From Anaerolineae bacterium (lineage in GTDB: Bacteria; Chloroflexota; Anaerolineae; JAFGEY01), in NCBI GenBank assembly GCA_016929775.1, contig JAFGIE010000238.1:1-33867 (forward strand): a stretch of DNA of 33,867 nucleotides, in the 5' to 3' direction. Positions 33,858-33,867 of this stretch are shown piece by piece. The notes under the pieces are model-generated. The model had not been told where the DNA came from, made no database searches, and saw nothing but the letters and a program-made list of their open reading frames with translations. The position numbers were made by a program, and so were the translations under genes. Positions within the stretch are counted from its first letter, which is position 1. The number at the start of each line of letters is the position of its first letter.

Positions 33858-33867
33858 GTGGGAGACG

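Noticed and set aside
1..33867. CRISPR array, tRNA or rRNA genes, phage or toxin-antitoxin modules
   Set aside because: No repeat-spacer pattern, no cloverleaf or rRNA sequence recognised, and nearly all bases are in assigned genes; a tRNAscan or CRISPR search would settle it.

Overview
The window is high-GC DNA that reads best as a chromosomal segment of a Chloroflexota bacterium (Chloroflexia- or Anaerolineae-like). The signs are lipoproteins with Pro/Thr-rich linkers, an NBR1-type Ig domain, soluble GAF/PAS histidine kinases in series, a DUF4388 protein next to an MglA-like GTPase, and an ATPase fused through one membrane helix to a TolB-like propeller. This is inference from gene style; no rRNA or marker phylogeny is available here.

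Layout. (1) 1-255: two 35-bp-spaced direct repeats that resemble the end of an IS21-type element lying to the left, then a promoter. (2) 256-5016: an M1-family metallopeptidase lipoprotein, a convergent MFS transporter, a Mut7-C RNase-like protein, the ribosome silencing factor RsfS (apparently with a CTG start) and an NBR1-Ig lipoprotein. (3) 5168-22859: a 17.7-kb one-directional signalling cluster that opens with a near-consensus promoter. It holds a DUF4388/PATAN protein, a small Ras-like GTPase, an alpha/beta hydrolase, a V4R protein, a hexapeptide-repeat protein, a response regulator with a degenerate GGDEF domain, a giant histidine kinase with pseudo-receivers, a SpoIIE/RsbX-like PP2C phosphatase, a second giant kinase with two intact receivers, two more kinases, a CheY-like receiver, and a second alpha/beta hydrolase whose nucleophile serine is alanine. 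(4) 22873-33857, all on the minus strand: two polytopic glycosyltransferases (GT39-like and GT87), a eukaryotic-type topoisomerase IB, the ATPase-TM-propeller fusion, a methyltransferase, a glycerophosphodiester phosphodiesterase and a MoxR-like ATPase behind an extended -10 promoter.

How the genes may work together. No transmembrane segment is evident in any of the four kinases, so region 3 looks like a cytosolic sensory network. GAF, PAS, V4R and possibly RsbRD-type modules would sense small molecules or stress. Four related kinases would feed six receiver domains (four with an intact catalytic set, two degenerate), and outputs could pass through the GTPase/PATAN pair, known elsewhere in polarity and twitching control, and the PP2C phosphatase. 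The pairing of alpha/beta hydrolases with a PP2C phosphatase recalls RsbQ/RsbP of Bacillus, but no STAS or anti-sigma partner is in the window. The strongest single observations are the full-length eukaryotic-type topoisomerase IB, the Ser-to-Ala hydrolase closing the signalling cluster, and the CTG start of rsfS. There is no gene-free stretch over 300 bases, and I see no tRNA, rRNA or CRISPR array.
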